A model generated the notes under the pieces. That model searched no databases, was not told the DNA's origin, and saw only the letters and a program-made list of their open reading frames with translations. Made by a program: the position numbers and the translations under genes. This document shows, piece by piece, positions 44,746 to 54,425 of a stretch of 64,000 nucleotides of DNA. The number at the start of each line of letters is the position of its first letter. Positions within the stretch are counted from its first letter, which is position 1. Source of the stretch: Marinomonas sargassi. GTDB taxonomy: Bacteria; Pseudomonadota; Gammaproteobacteria; Pseudomonadales; Marinomonadaceae. The stretch covers positions 1 to 64,000 of the forward strand of contig NZ_JAOVZB010000001.1 of NCBI RefSeq assembly GCF_025716875.1, written 5' to 3'.

Positions 44746-46569
44746 TTAACTTTTATGGAGGTAAAGATAAATTTCTTCTGCTTTTTTAACGCCAATTCCT
44801 TTTACTTTGGCAATATCTTCTTGACTGGCTGCTTGCAGTTCTTGATAACCTCCAAAGGCGGTTAACAGTTCTTTTCGCCTTCCCGGTCCAATGCCCGGAA
44901 TCTCTTCCAATACAGAATGTCGGCGCTTTTTGTCTCTTCGTTTACGGTGACTCTTCACAGCAAAACGGTGGGCTTCGTCTCGAATGTGCTGAATGAGGTG
45001 TAAGGCAGCTGAATCAGGAGGCAGTACCACTTCGTCTTCTTTAGAGCCTATGTACAAGGTTTCAAGACCCGGTTTTCTGGTGTCACCTTTGGCAACCCCA
45101 AGTAAAAAGATATCCACCAGCCCTAACTCTTTTAAAACCGTCTCAGCTTGGGTTAATTGCCCTTTACCGCCATCGATTAATAATACGTCTGGCGGGTCAA
45201 GCTCACCGCTTTTCACTCGTTTATAACGACGAGTTAAGGCTTGCTTCATGGCACCGTAATCATCACCCGCTTCTACCCCTTCAATATTGAAAGAGCGGTA
45301 ACGCTTTTTATCAGGCCCATCGGCACCGAATACCACACAAGAGGCCACGGTAGCTTCACCGCTAGAATGACTGATATCGAAACATTCCATGTGGCTCGGT
45401 GGCTCAGCAAAGCCCAATAACTTCTGCAAAGCCGTAACACGGCTAAAGTGATTTCGTTTATCTGAAAGGCGTGCTTGCAAACCTTGCTCAGCATTCAGCT
45501 TTGCCAAATCCAGCCAACGGGCCCTTTGCCCTCTGACATTGGTCACCACTTCGATTTTCTTTTGAGTGGTTTCAAAAATACCTTCGACCAAGGCTAAACC
45601 ATCTTCTAGTTCATGACTGACGATCAGTGTTTTGGGGAGCTCTTGAATACCGCCTAAATAGAACTGGGCAATAAAAGAAGACAATAAATCGCCTTCTTGT
45701 ATTTCGATGGGCATTTTAGGGTAGTGACTTTTACTGCCCACTACTTTGCCTTTACGAACCATCATCACATGTACACACAAGCCACCGGGCTGGATAATCG
45801 CGGCAATCACATCCGCCTCACCTGACTGGCCATAAACATACTGCTGCTCTTGCACATGTTTGAGCTGAATGATTTGATCTCTTAATTCTGCGGCTCTTTC
45901 AAATTCCATGTCCGCTGCTGCATCACTCATTTGAGAAGTAATTTCTGCGGTTAGCTCTTGGTCTTTTCCCTGCAAAAACATGCGGGCGTGACGAACATCC
46001 GCGTCATAGGCTTCATCACTAATTAAGCCCACACAAGGGCCTGAACAACGCTTTATTTGATACTGCAAACAGGGTCTTGAGCGATTAGCATAGGTACTGT
46101 CTTCGCACTGACGAACTTTGAAGACTTTCTGCATAGTATTCAGGCTTTCTTTTACTGCACTGCCGCTTGGGAATGGCCCATATAAGGTGCCTTTATCAGA
46201 TTTTTCACCGCGACGGAAAAGCAAAGCAGGATGATGGTGATTGGAAAGCAAGATATAAGGGTAAGATTTATCATCCCTTAACAAGATATTATAGGGTGGC
46301 CTATGCTGTTTGATGAGCGTTTGCTCAAGCAACAAGGCTTCCGTTTCACTTTTTGTGACCGCTATTTCAATCGTGTGGATACGACTGACTAAGGCCATCG
46401 TTTTGGTTGTTAGGCCTGTAACACGAAAATAACTCGCTACGCGATTTTTTAAGTTCTTTGCTTTACCAACGTAGAGCAACTCGCCTTTGTTATCGTACAT
46501 ACGATACACGCCCGGGCGAGTGGTTAGATTGCTAACAAAGTGCTTGGGGTCAAATTCAGATTGGCTCAA
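44746..46569 (-). CDS. uvrC: UvrABC excinuclease subunit C
   Basis: 607 residues: GIY-YIG nuclease (RPGVYRMYDNKGELLYVGKA, about 18-37) cutting 3' of the lesion, Cys-rich CxxCxxxC-like segment (about 153-180), UVR domain (about 205-240), RNase H-like C-terminal endonuclease with the 5' cut site residues (LLIDGGKGQL, about 465-474) and two helix-hairpin-helix motifs at the C-terminus (IPGIGPGRRKELL). Nucleotide excision repair. Confidence 0.96.
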   Translation of the reverse strand: MSQSEFDPKHFVSNLTTRPGVYRMYDNKGELLYVGKAKNLKNRVASYFRVTGLTTKTMALVSRIHTIEIAVTKSETEALLLEQTLIKQHRPPYNILLRDDKSYPYILLSNHHHPALLFRRGEKSDKGTLYGPFPSGSAVKESLNTMQKVFKVRQCEDSTYANRSRPCLQYQIKRCSGPCVGLISDEAYDADVRHARMFLQGKDQELTAEITSQMSDAAADMEFERAAELRDQIIQLKHVQEQQYVYGQSGEADVIAAIIQPGGLCVHVMMVRKGKVVGSKSHYPKMPIEIQEGDLLSSFIAQFYLGGIQELPKTLIVSHELEDGLALVEGIFETTQKKIEVVTNVRGQRARWLDLAKLNAEQGLQARLSDKRNHFSRVTALQKLLGFAEPPSHMECFDISHSSGEATVASCVVFGADGPDKKRYRSFNIEGVEAGDDYGAMKQALTRRYKRVKSGELDPPDVLLIDGGKGQLTQAETVLKELGLVDIFLLGVAKGDTRKPGLETLYIGSKEDEVVLPPDSAALHLIQHIRDEAHRFAVKSHRKRRDKKRRHSVLEEIPGIGPGRRKELLTAFGGYQELQAASQEDIAKVKGIGVKKAEEIYLYLHKS

Positions 46570-46584
46570 GTAGACTCCGTTCCT

Positions 46585-47226
46585 TTAACCCATACCCAAA
46601 ACGTTATAACGCACTGCTAAATGCATTAACTCAACATCGCTCTCTATATTAAGTTTGGTGAAGATACGTGTACGGTAGGTGCTGACTGTTTTTGGACTAA
46701 CATTTAGAGAGTCTGCAATTTCATTAGACTTTTTACAGTCGACAATCATTTGCGCCACTTGTAATTCCCTATCCGATAATTGACCAAGAGGTGAGCCAGC
46801 ATCATCAATAGAAAATTTAGACAACGCCATTTTTTGGGCAACGGTTTTGGAAATATAATGGTCGCCCTTAGATACTGTCTCCATTGCCTCTAATAGCTCT
46901 GAAGTATTGGTACCCTTAGTCAAATAGCCTGACGCCCCTGCTTCGAGTAATTTCACTGGATAAATGTTGTCATCCAATGCAGAAAGGGCAATGATTTTAA
47001 TCTTAGGAAGAATGCGCTTAATCTCTTTGGTAGCACCAAGGCCGCCAATACCCGGCATATGTACATCCATCAGAATGATATCTGGTACTAGCGTTCTTGC
47101 TTGAGCGATCGCTTCTTCGCCGCTGTTTACAACACCGACCACATCAACGCTATTCACATCTTGAAGTACTCTACTGATACCTTGGCTAACCACATCATGG
47201 TCATCTACGATCAAGACTTTTAACAT
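46585..47226 (-). CDS. gacA: GacA/UvrY response regulator
   Basis: 213 residues: receiver domain with phospho-acceptor Asp in DIILMDVHMPG (about 50-60) and LuxR-type helix-turn-helix (SDRELQVAQMIVDCKKSNEIA, about 150-170). Partner of a BarA/GacS-type kinase; controls CsrB-type small RNAs. Its stop lies 15 bases before uvrC, the standard arrangement. Confidence 0.94.
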   Translation of the reverse strand: MLKVLIVDDHDVVSQGISRVLQDVNSVDVVGVVNSGEEAIAQARTLVPDIILMDVHMPGIGGLGATKEIKRILPKIKIIALSALDDNIYPVKLLEAGASGYLTKGTNTSELLEAMETVSKGDHYISKTVAQKMALSKFSIDDAGSPLGQLSDRELQVAQMIVDCKKSNEIADSLNVSPKTVSTYRTRIFTKLNIESDVELMHLAVRYNVLGMG

Positions 47227-47318
47227 AACTACCTCATTGGTTCTTAATAGTAGGAGCCTGTTTCACCTACACTGCAATATTTTTACCTGATATTAAGAAC
47301 ACTATTCAATATGATTTT

Positions 47319-48149
47319 CTATTCTGGAAGTGTTTCTTTGTAACCCATTTCCATTAATTTCTTCTGCGCTATTTCTCGATAACGAGTTCTCACCCCTGTG
47401 CCTTGGGTTTTCTGCGTGTAATACAGTAATGGCGCAATATCATCTTCTTCTAAAGAAAGCGCTTTCGCTATTTTACTGGTCAAGTTATTCAGGTTGACCG
47501 TTTGTTTATTTTCTATCATAACCACTTTGGGTATGACTAAACGCTCACCAGCAATAACACGATCGACAATAGCTAAATAATTTTGTTCAAAGAGAGGCCA
47601 AGAAACTCTTTCTTCCTCAGATTTCAATTTATACCAATCCGTTTCTGAGCCTGCAAAGAAAACCGCAGGATGACTCCACTTATAGCTTAAAGGATCTGTT
47701 CGACAAGCACATGCTTCTAAATAAGCAGCTCGTGGGTTAGCCAAACCGTATGCTTTATAGGCGGTACTAATTAACTTCAAAAACTCAGATATTGTTGGCG
47801 GCCAAGCGTATTCTTCTTTGGTACGTTCAACTGCATACGCCAAAAGCGGTTCCTGAAACCCTTTTAGCGCCACTGCCCACTCTCGCTTAGCTAATTTCAC
47901 TTCTTCTAACGTACTGTATGCCGAGGCAAATTTGTGAGTGTAAATCGCTTTAAAGCGAGCAAAAATCATATTTACTAGAACACGAGTTTGTTGCTCCGCT
48001 TCCGTCGGACCAGACTCTTGCCCTGCACTCTTACCTTGATACGCGCTGTTAGCGTAATCACCAGTCTGTGTCGTGGATGTTTGTGAGTGCGTCGCTAACT
48101 TGTTCTCTAGAGGTTTTATTAAATTTTGTACTGCTTGAGGTTCCTTCAT
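47319..48149 (-). CDS. Phage-lambda-P-like replication protein
   Basis: 276 residues. Residues about 55-130 have the helical layout of phage replication protein P: an R/K-rich helix (RFKAIYTHKFAS), an LAKREWAVALKGF block analogous to IRRQWVLAF, and AWPPTISEFLKL, the counterpart of the FLPSPGQF signature. Protein P loads DnaB helicase onto DNA. No AAA+ Walker motif, so it is not DnaC. AGGT six bases before the ATG supports the start, which makes a 92-base overlap with the upstream gene. Inferred: chromosomal helicase loader. Confidence 0.7.
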   Translation of the reverse strand: MKEPQAVQNLIKPLENKLATHSQTSTTQTGDYANSAYQGKSAGQESGPTEAEQQTRVLVNMIFARFKAIYTHKFASAYSTLEEVKLAKREWAVALKGFQEPLLAYAVERTKEEYAWPPTISEFLKLISTAYKAYGLANPRAAYLEACACRTDPLSYKWSHPAVFFAGSETDWYKLKSEEERVSWPLFEQNYLAIVDRVIAGERLVIPKVVMIENKQTVNLNNLTSKIAKALSLEEDDIAPLLYYTQKTQGTGVRTRYREIAQKKLMEMGYKETLPE

Positions 48150-48975
48150 ATGAAGACCTATCTGATTGTTTGTATTGCCACTGGCGTTTTACATATTTAA
48201 AGAATTCGCTATTCCAAGTACGGACATTTTTGCGCTGCTCTTTGATTCTTAATAAAAATTCAGTCTGTAGAGACAAAGCAAATTCGCGAGTAATGCCCGC
48301 TTGAGTAATTTGTTCTATGGTGGCTTCTTCTGGCAGCCATTGATCTGGTTGTCTAGAACGTTCTTTCTGCTCTAGGTACAAATCAAAATCTGTCACGCCT
48401 CGACGATCATTTGTAGTGGGTACAGGCGGCGCATCATATTGCCTCTCAACCGGCTTAGCTGCGTAACTATTTGGTTTATCATTAAATTGTGGTTTAGGAG
48501 TAAATTGCGGCTTAGGCGTGAACTCCTCTTTTTTCTCACGGGAGGCTTTATGCAACCGATCCATTTTATCCATCAAACCATCGTTTTGTACGCTTACATC
48601 TGCCGTTTTGACATCCGCCACTTTATTAAAATCTGCTGTCGTATTAGAAGCCGATGACAAATGTATTTCCAACACTTCATTATTACGTTGAAAGCTTAAT
48701 AGCTGACTAATTTGCAAATTAGCCAACTGACGCATCACCATAGGAACAGTCCAAAACGGCAACTGGGCACATAAGCGGCTGATTTCAACTCTCAAAACAC
48801 TCGTATTAGATGAATATGCCTGCTGTTTTAAGAAGGTCAGCAAGACGGTTTCTTCGAGCCCAATTTGAGCGGCGGTTGCAAATGAAATGGGTAAAAGGTA
48901 ATCGTTATCCAACATGACTCTCGCTTTGAATAGGTATTTCAGCAGTTTATCAAAAGCCGATGACATAAGCACCAC
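48058..48975 (-). CDS. DnaT-like replication protein
   Basis: 305 residues. The N-terminal part (about 21-90) resembles the DnaT-type/N-terminal helical domain (DYLLPISFATAAQIGLEETVLL), then a linker with a TPKPQF duplicate, and a C-terminal DnaT-like domain (about 200-270: WLPEEATIEQI...FLLRIKEQRKNVRTWNSEFFKYVKRQW), which in E. coli binds single-stranded DNA and remodels PriB. Start is uncertain: GTG 48975, ATG 48966 or ATG 48915 (MLDNDYLL). Upstream partner of the P-like gene. Confidence 0.72.
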   Translation of the reverse strand: MVLMSSAFDKLLKYLFKARVMLDNDYLLPISFATAAQIGLEETVLLTFLKQQAYSSNTSVLRVEISRLCAQLPFWTVPMVMRQLANLQISQLLSFQRNNEVLEIHLSSASNTTADFNKVADVKTADVSVQNDGLMDKMDRLHKASREKKEEFTPKPQFTPKPQFNDKPNSYAAKPVERQYDAPPVPTTNDRRGVTDFDLYLEQKERSRQPDQWLPEEATIEQITQAGITREFALSLQTEFLLRIKEQRKNVRTWNSEFFKYVKRQWQYKQSDRSSYEGTSSSTKFNKTSREQVSDALTNIHDTDW

Positions 48976-49172
48976 AAGCTTTTATGACTGGTTGCGAATT
49001 CATCATAAAGTATCATCAAGCTAATACTTTAAATAGATACTTTTGGGGTTATCTATCTTTACAAAAGTCACTAGAAGCTTTTTTGACGGCTGCCATAACA
49101 ACTCCTATGCTGAATAAGATGATGAAAGATTTCATCATAACGATAAACATTTGCCACAGGGAGTAAATACAT

Positions 49173-49490
49173 ATGCATACCACTCAAATATCTGGCCAAC
49201 ATATCGACATCACCCCAGCTATAAAAGAGCATCTTAATGAAAAGCTCGCCAAGCTCAGCAAACTAACCGATCAAATCACTTCTATTAATATCACTCTACT
49301 AAAAGACAGCAAGTTTCAAAAAGCTGAAGCAACTCTACATTTACCCGGTAAAGATATTTTTGCTGCTGCGAGCTCAGAAAATCGATTATTCCATGCCATT
49401 GATGCCATGGTAGAAAAGCTCATTCGCCAAATCAGCAAGCACAAAACCAAGCACAGCACTGCTGGAACAAAACATAATATAAATTTATAA
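49173..49490 (+). CDS. hpf: Ribosome hibernation promoting factor
   Basis: 105 residues, short HPF type: ITPAIKEHLNEKLAKLSKLT (about 11-30) and the EATLHLPGKDIFAAASSENRLFHAIDAMVEKLIRQI block (about 51-90). Binds the 30S decoding centre and promotes 100S dimers in stationary phase. GGGAG before the ATG. Confidence 0.94.
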   Translation: MHTTQISGQHIDITPAIKEHLNEKLAKLSKLTDQITSINITLLKDSKFQKAEATLHLPGKDIFAAASSENRLFHAIDAMVEKLIRQISKHKTKHSTAGTKHNINL

Positions 49491-49534
49491 AAAAACCTTT
49501 AGTAGGCTACTCATTATTAGCCAAAACACTTCAT

Positions 49535-49580
49535 GAAAAGCAAAGGCTGCCTGATAATCAGAGCGTCTTTGCTTTTTTAT
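49535..49580 (+). terminator. Terminator after hpf
   Basis: AAAAGCAAAG (49536-49545) with CTTTGCTTTT (49567-49576), enclosing CTGAT/ATCAG, followed by T-run. Confidence 0.85.
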
Positions 49581-49693
49581 TGGCTATATACACCTTTCTT
49601 AATAACAAAGTCAGATTGTCACTTGAAATTTGGAACTTTCCACCGCATATTACATCCAAGAGATAGTTTTAAAACCTTAGAGGAGTAATACCC

Positions 49694-50350
49694 ATGCGTT
49701 ACACAGAAGCCCTTTCGACACATACGTCACAAGCGGCAAATAAAACGCTTCGTAATACCTACGGATTGTTGTCGCTAACTTTATTGTTCAGCGCCTTTAC
49801 TGCTGGCTTAAGCATGGCAATGAACCTGCCTCATCCTGGCCTTATTATTACCTTGGTTGGATTTTATGGTTTGTTGTTTTTAACTCACAAATGCCAAAAC
49901 AGCTCAATGGGCATCCTTTGTGTATTTGCTTTAACTGGTTTTATGGGATTAACGCTAGGCCCAATCTTAAGCGCTTATTTAAGTATTCCTAATGGCGCTA
50001 GTATGATAATGAGTGCGTTAGGTATGACAGGTCTTTCTTTCCTAGGCCTTTCTGCTTATGCCGTTATCACTCGTAAAGACTTCAGCTTCTTGAATGGCTT
50101 CATCACAGTAGGCTTTTTTGTTCTATTGTTTGCCGTTATTGCTGGTTTCTTTGTACAAATGCCTGCGCTGCAAATCTTCATTTCAGCGGGTTTCACTTTG
50201 TTCTCAGCGGCTGTAATTTTGCTACAAACAAGTGAAATTGTTCGTGGTGGCCAAACTAACTACATCATGGCAACAGTGACCTTGTATGTATCCATCTACA
50301 ACATGTTCCTAAGCATTCTGTCTCTGCTTGGCATGGCAAACGACGATTAA
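49694..50350 (+). CDS. yccA: YccA-type Bax inhibitor-1 family membrane protein
   Basis: 218 residues with seven hydrophobic segments and the BI-1/YccA C-terminus (VSIYNMFLSILSLLGM). In E. coli YccA modulates FtsH proteolysis. AGGAG eight bases upstream. Own terminator. Confidence 0.9.
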   Translation: MRYTEALSTHTSQAANKTLRNTYGLLSLTLLFSAFTAGLSMAMNLPHPGLIITLVGFYGLLFLTHKCQNSSMGILCVFALTGFMGLTLGPILSAYLSIPNGASMIMSALGMTGLSFLGLSAYAVITRKDFSFLNGFITVGFFVLLFAVIAGFFVQMPALQIFISAGFTLFSAAVILLQTSEIVRGGQTNYIMATVTLYVSIYNMFLSILSLLGMANDD

Positions 50351-50362
50351 TATCGGTTTGTT

Positions 50363-50392
50363 AAAAAAGGCCGCTCACAGCGGCCTTTTTTT
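50363..50392 (+). terminator. Terminator after yccA
   Basis: AAAAAAGGCCGCT (50363-50375) / AGCGGCCTTTTTTT (50379-50392), loop CAC. Confidence 0.9.
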
Positions 50393-50435
50393 ATTTGTAC
50401 ATTTTGTTAAATACTCGTTTTAGGCTCACTTTATA

Positions 50436-50828
50436 ATGCAATACACTCTGCTTATTACAGGTTCCCCCTACCAAACCAAGGCATGCCATACGGCACTCCG
50501 CTTTGCTAAAGCAGCATTAAAAAAGTACCCAGAAAGTATTAGAGGGGTATTTTTTTATGAAGACGCCGTTCTTATTGGCAATAACCTAAGCCAACCTCCG
50601 CGAGACGAAATTAATCTGTTGAAGGAGTGGCAATCTTTATCCGAGCAGCATAATACGCCTCTATATCTTTGCATTGCAGCAGCCGTAAGGCGCGGTATTC
50701 TCAGTGAAAGCGAAAGTAAGCGCTATGAGTCAAAACAACACTCATTAGCGGATCATTTTCAGCTTGAAGGTTTAGGCACACTCATCGATCTCATGAATTC
50801 AACAAACAAAGTAATTCAGTTTAGGTAA
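50436..50828 (+). CDS. tusD: Sulfurtransferase complex subunit TusD
   Basis: 130 residues of the DsrE/TusD fold. The relay Cys is in LYLCIAAAVRRG (about 77). First gene of tusD-tusC-tusB-tusE, which pass sulfur from TusA to MnmA for tRNA 2-thiouridine. The ATG has little ribosome-site match. Confidence 0.92.
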   Translation: MQYTLLITGSPYQTKACHTALRFAKAALKKYPESIRGVFFYEDAVLIGNNLSQPPRDEINLLKEWQSLSEQHNTPLYLCIAAAVRRGILSESESKRYESKQHSLADHFQLEGLGTLIDLMNSTNKVIQFR

Positions 50829-50832
50829 GCCA

Positions 50833-51180
50833 ATGACACATACTTTAATTCACCTGAGTAGCAGTCCCTACTCAAGTCTAAGCTGCAAAGAGGGTTTGGA
50901 CCTCGCTTTGGTTTTGGCAACTTTTGAACAGCCAGTTGATTTGTGTTTATCCGGAGCCGCCTTAGCATTACTGGTTAGCAACCAAGCACCTCTACCAGAG
51001 CACGGCAAGAACCTACACAAGCTTTTAGATGGGCTAGAGATGTATGACATTGAGAATATTTATATTGAAGCAGGCAAGCTTGAAATAGAAAGCGGTAAGG
51101 CTTGGTCAGGAGTAACAGAACTAGACAAAGCTCAATGGGCAAAACTTTTTTCAAACTACCAACAGGTTTTCCGCTTTTAA
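50833..51180 (+). CDS. tusC: Sulfurtransferase complex subunit TusC
   Basis: 115 residues, DsrF/TusC fold, with the LSSSPYSSLSCKEGLDLAL start and VDLCLSGAALALL (about 39-51) core. Four bases after tusD. Structural partner in the TusBCD hexamer. Confidence 0.9.
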   Translation: MTHTLIHLSSSPYSSLSCKEGLDLALVLATFEQPVDLCLSGAALALLVSNQAPLPEHGKNLHKLLDGLEMYDIENIYIEAGKLEIESGKAWSGVTELDKAQWAKLFSNYQQVFRF

Positions 51181-51182
51181 TT

Positions 51183-51470
51183 ATGACTTTACATCAAATC
51201 AATAGATTAGCTTACCCATTATCCACAGAAACGACTTGGCAAGATTGCTTACAAATAGGCGATCAAATACTGCTTATTGAAGAAGGTATCTTGCGAACAC
51301 AGCAAAACAAAGTTGAGTTAGAAGCGCTATTAGCCAGCAAGCAGGTAACTCTCTATTATTTACAAGCAGATGCAGATGCCTACGGAATCATTCCCTCTAT
51401 TGGCGAAGCTTTATCAGAAGAACAATGGGTTGATACAACTCTCTCGGCAGAAAAAAATATCAGTTGGTAA
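51183..51470 (+). CDS. tusB: Sulfurtransferase complex subunit TusB
   Basis: 95 residues from the ATG two bases after tusC (the frame is open further upstream, but MTLHQINRLAYPL is the natural TusB start). DsrH/TusB fold, QIGDQILLIEEGI (about 27-39). Third subunit of the TusBCD complex. Confidence 0.88.
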   Translation: MTLHQINRLAYPLSTETTWQDCLQIGDQILLIEEGILRTQQNKVELEALLASKQVTLYYLQADADAYGIIPSIGEALSEEQWVDTTLSAEKNISW

Positions 51471-51474
51471 CAGG

Positions 51475-51795
51475 ATGACAGACAATACGCCCATGTTAGA
51501 TGAGGAAGGTTATCTATTAAACTTAGACGACTGGACTCCCGAGTTAGCAAATCAACTCGCAAGTGAATTAGAAATAGAGCTTACCGATGCCCACTGGGAA
51601 ATTATCCATTTACTAAGGGACTTCTATCAAGCTTTCGAAGTCTCACCAGCTATGCGTCCTTTAGTGAAAGCCGTCAGTAAAAAGCTGGGGGCAGAAAAAG
51701 GTCGTAGTATTTATTTAATGAGCTTATTCCCCGGCAGCCCACCCAAATTAGCTGCAAAAATTGCAGGCTTACCTAAGCCAGCAAACTGCATTTAA
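51475..51795 (+). CDS. tusE: TusE/DsrC sulfur carrier
   Basis: 106 residues; DsrC family with the DEEGYLLNLDDWTPELA block (about 9-25) and the conserved penultimate Cys (KPANCI) that carries sulfur. Hands sulfur from TusBCD to MnmA. Start four bases after tusB. Confidence 0.93.
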   Translation: MTDNTPMLDEEGYLLNLDDWTPELANQLASELEIELTDAHWEIIHLLRDFYQAFEVSPAMRPLVKAVSKKLGAEKGRSIYLMSLFPGSPPKLAAKIAGLPKPANCI

Positions 51796-51837
51796 TAAAT
51801 ACCTATAGAAATCACCAACACAAAAAGTGACAGAAAT

Positions 51838-51874
51838 AAAAAACGGAGCCAAATTATCTAGCTCCGTTTTTTTT
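51838..51874. terminator. Bidirectional terminator, tusE / cobA
   Basis: AAAAAACGGAGC (51838-51849) pairs with GCTCCGTTTT (51861-51870), with long T-run right and A-run left. Confidence 0.88.
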
Positions 51875-51894
51875 ATCATACGATAAGGAGTTAA

Positions 51895-52638
51895 CTAGTA
51901 TTTACCATACCATTCTAGCTTTTCTTGTAACGACACCACTTCCCCTATAATTAGCAGAGCTGGGGATTTCACCTCATTCTTAACCGCTAACTCATAAACA
52001 CTACCGATTGTAGAAGTAAAAACTCGCTGATTTTTAGTCGTGCCTTTTTCTACTACAGCCACAGGCATAGTAGGCGACATACCAAACTTAATAAGAGAAG
52101 CACTGGTCTCTTCTAGCCCAGTTAGCCCCATATAGATCACCAAAGTTTGCGCTGGATGAACCAACTCTTCCCAAGGCAAATCCGTAGTGCCATCCTTTAA
52201 ATGACCTGTTAGAAAACGGACAGATTGGGCATAATCTCGATGGGTTAAAGGAATACCGGCATAGGCAGCACAGCCTGCTGCTGCGGTAACACCCGGAACC
52301 ACTTCAAAAGGAACACTTTCTTGAATAAGCTCTTCTAACTCTTCTCCACCACGGCCAAAGATAAAGGGATCTCCGCCTTTTAAACGAACAACGATTTTAT
52401 TTTCCTTCGCTTTAGCAGCAATAAGAGCGTTAAGTTCATCTTGCGGAAGACTATGCATGGATTTCGCTTTGCCCACATACATTTTTTCTGCCGTTTCGGG
52501 AATTAAATCTATTATTTCCTGACCCACAAGACGGTCATACAACACCACTTCTGCTGTGGTTAATAATCGGTGAGCTTTTAGTGTCAGCAACTCTGGATCG
52601 CCGGGACCTGCACCGATTAAATATACTTTGCCTACCAT
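51895..52638 (-). CDS. cobA: Uroporphyrinogen-III C-methyltransferase
   Basis: 247 residues, SUMT type: [14 protein letters not shown] (about 8-21) SAM-binding loop, [15 protein letters not shown] (about 82-96), [21 protein letters not shown] (about 112-132). Makes precorrin-2 for sirohaem (and cobalamin). It is a single-domain enzyme, not the fused CysG. Downstream of serS, separated by a terminator. Confidence 0.9.
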   Translation of the reverse strand: MVGKVYLIGAGPGDPELLTLKAHRLLTTAEVVLYDRLVGQEIIDLIPETAEKMYVGKAKSMHSLPQDELNALIAAKAKENKIVVRLKGGDPFIFGRGGEELEELIQESVPFEVVPGVTAAAGCAAYAGIPLTHRDYAQSVRFLTGHLKDGTTDLPWEELVHPAQTLVIYMGLTGLEETSASLIKFGMSPTMPVAVVEKGTTKNQRVFTSTIGSVYELAVKNEVKSPALLIIGEVVSLQEKLEWYGKY

Positions 52639-52658
52639 TATTATCTACCCATAATAAT

Positions 52659-52684
52659 AAAAAGCTCCCCTAGGGGAGCTTTAT
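52659..52684 (-). terminator. Terminator after serS
   Basis: Minus strand AAAGCTCCCC / GGGGAGCTTT (52661-52682, two-base loop) followed by TTTATTATT. Confidence 0.8.
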
Positions 52685-52697
52685 GTAAACGAGGCCT

Positions 52698-54053
<1,356 letters not shown>

Positions 54054-54425
54054 TTAAAAAGCTCGAGCCATGGCCATACCAATGACCAGACCTACCACAC
54101 CCAAAATACAGCTTAATAATAAATAGCTTAATGCGCTTAGCCAAGCCTGTGCGTCAATAAGTGAAACAATTTCTAAAGAAAAGGTAGAAAAGGTTGTGAA
54201 GGCACCTAAAAAACCCACCATGACTAGAGGTCGGTAGGTCGCCAAAGATGGCATACGTTCGCTAACAATGACAAAAGCCACTCCCATTAAAATACAACCC
54301 AGCACATTGACCAGCATGGTAGCGAGAGGGAAACTTTGCTGCCAATAGCCATTAATCCATTTCGTCATACCGTATCGGCTTAATGCACCAAAGGCTCCGC
54401 CTAGTGCAATCATCAAGTACATCAT
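54054..54425 (-). CDS. crcB: Fluoride channel CrcB
   Basis: 123 residues with four membrane helices, the GGAFGALSRYGM N-terminal signature and the fluoride-pore residues in FLGAFTTFSTFSLE (about 75-88). Overlaps the rarA stop by four bases (ATGA), so no riboswitch precedes it directly. Dual-topology dimer exporting fluoride. Confidence 0.94.
   Translation of the reverse strand: MMYLMIALGGAFGALSRYGMTKWINGYWQQSFPLATMLVNVLGCILMGVAFVIVSERMPSLATYRPLVMVGFLGAFTTFSTFSLEIVSLIDAQAWLSALSYLLLSCILGVVGLVIGMAMARAF

Noticed and set aside
47319-48975. Prophage remnant containing the P-like and DnaT-like genes
   Set aside because: No integrase, repressor, terminase or structural gene lies nearby, and the flanks are conserved housekeeping genes in normal order.
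50430-50440. TATAAT hexamer at the tusD start codon as a promoter
   Set aside because: A -10 box overlapping the ATG would put the transcript start inside the gene; it is probably chance in AT-rich DNA.
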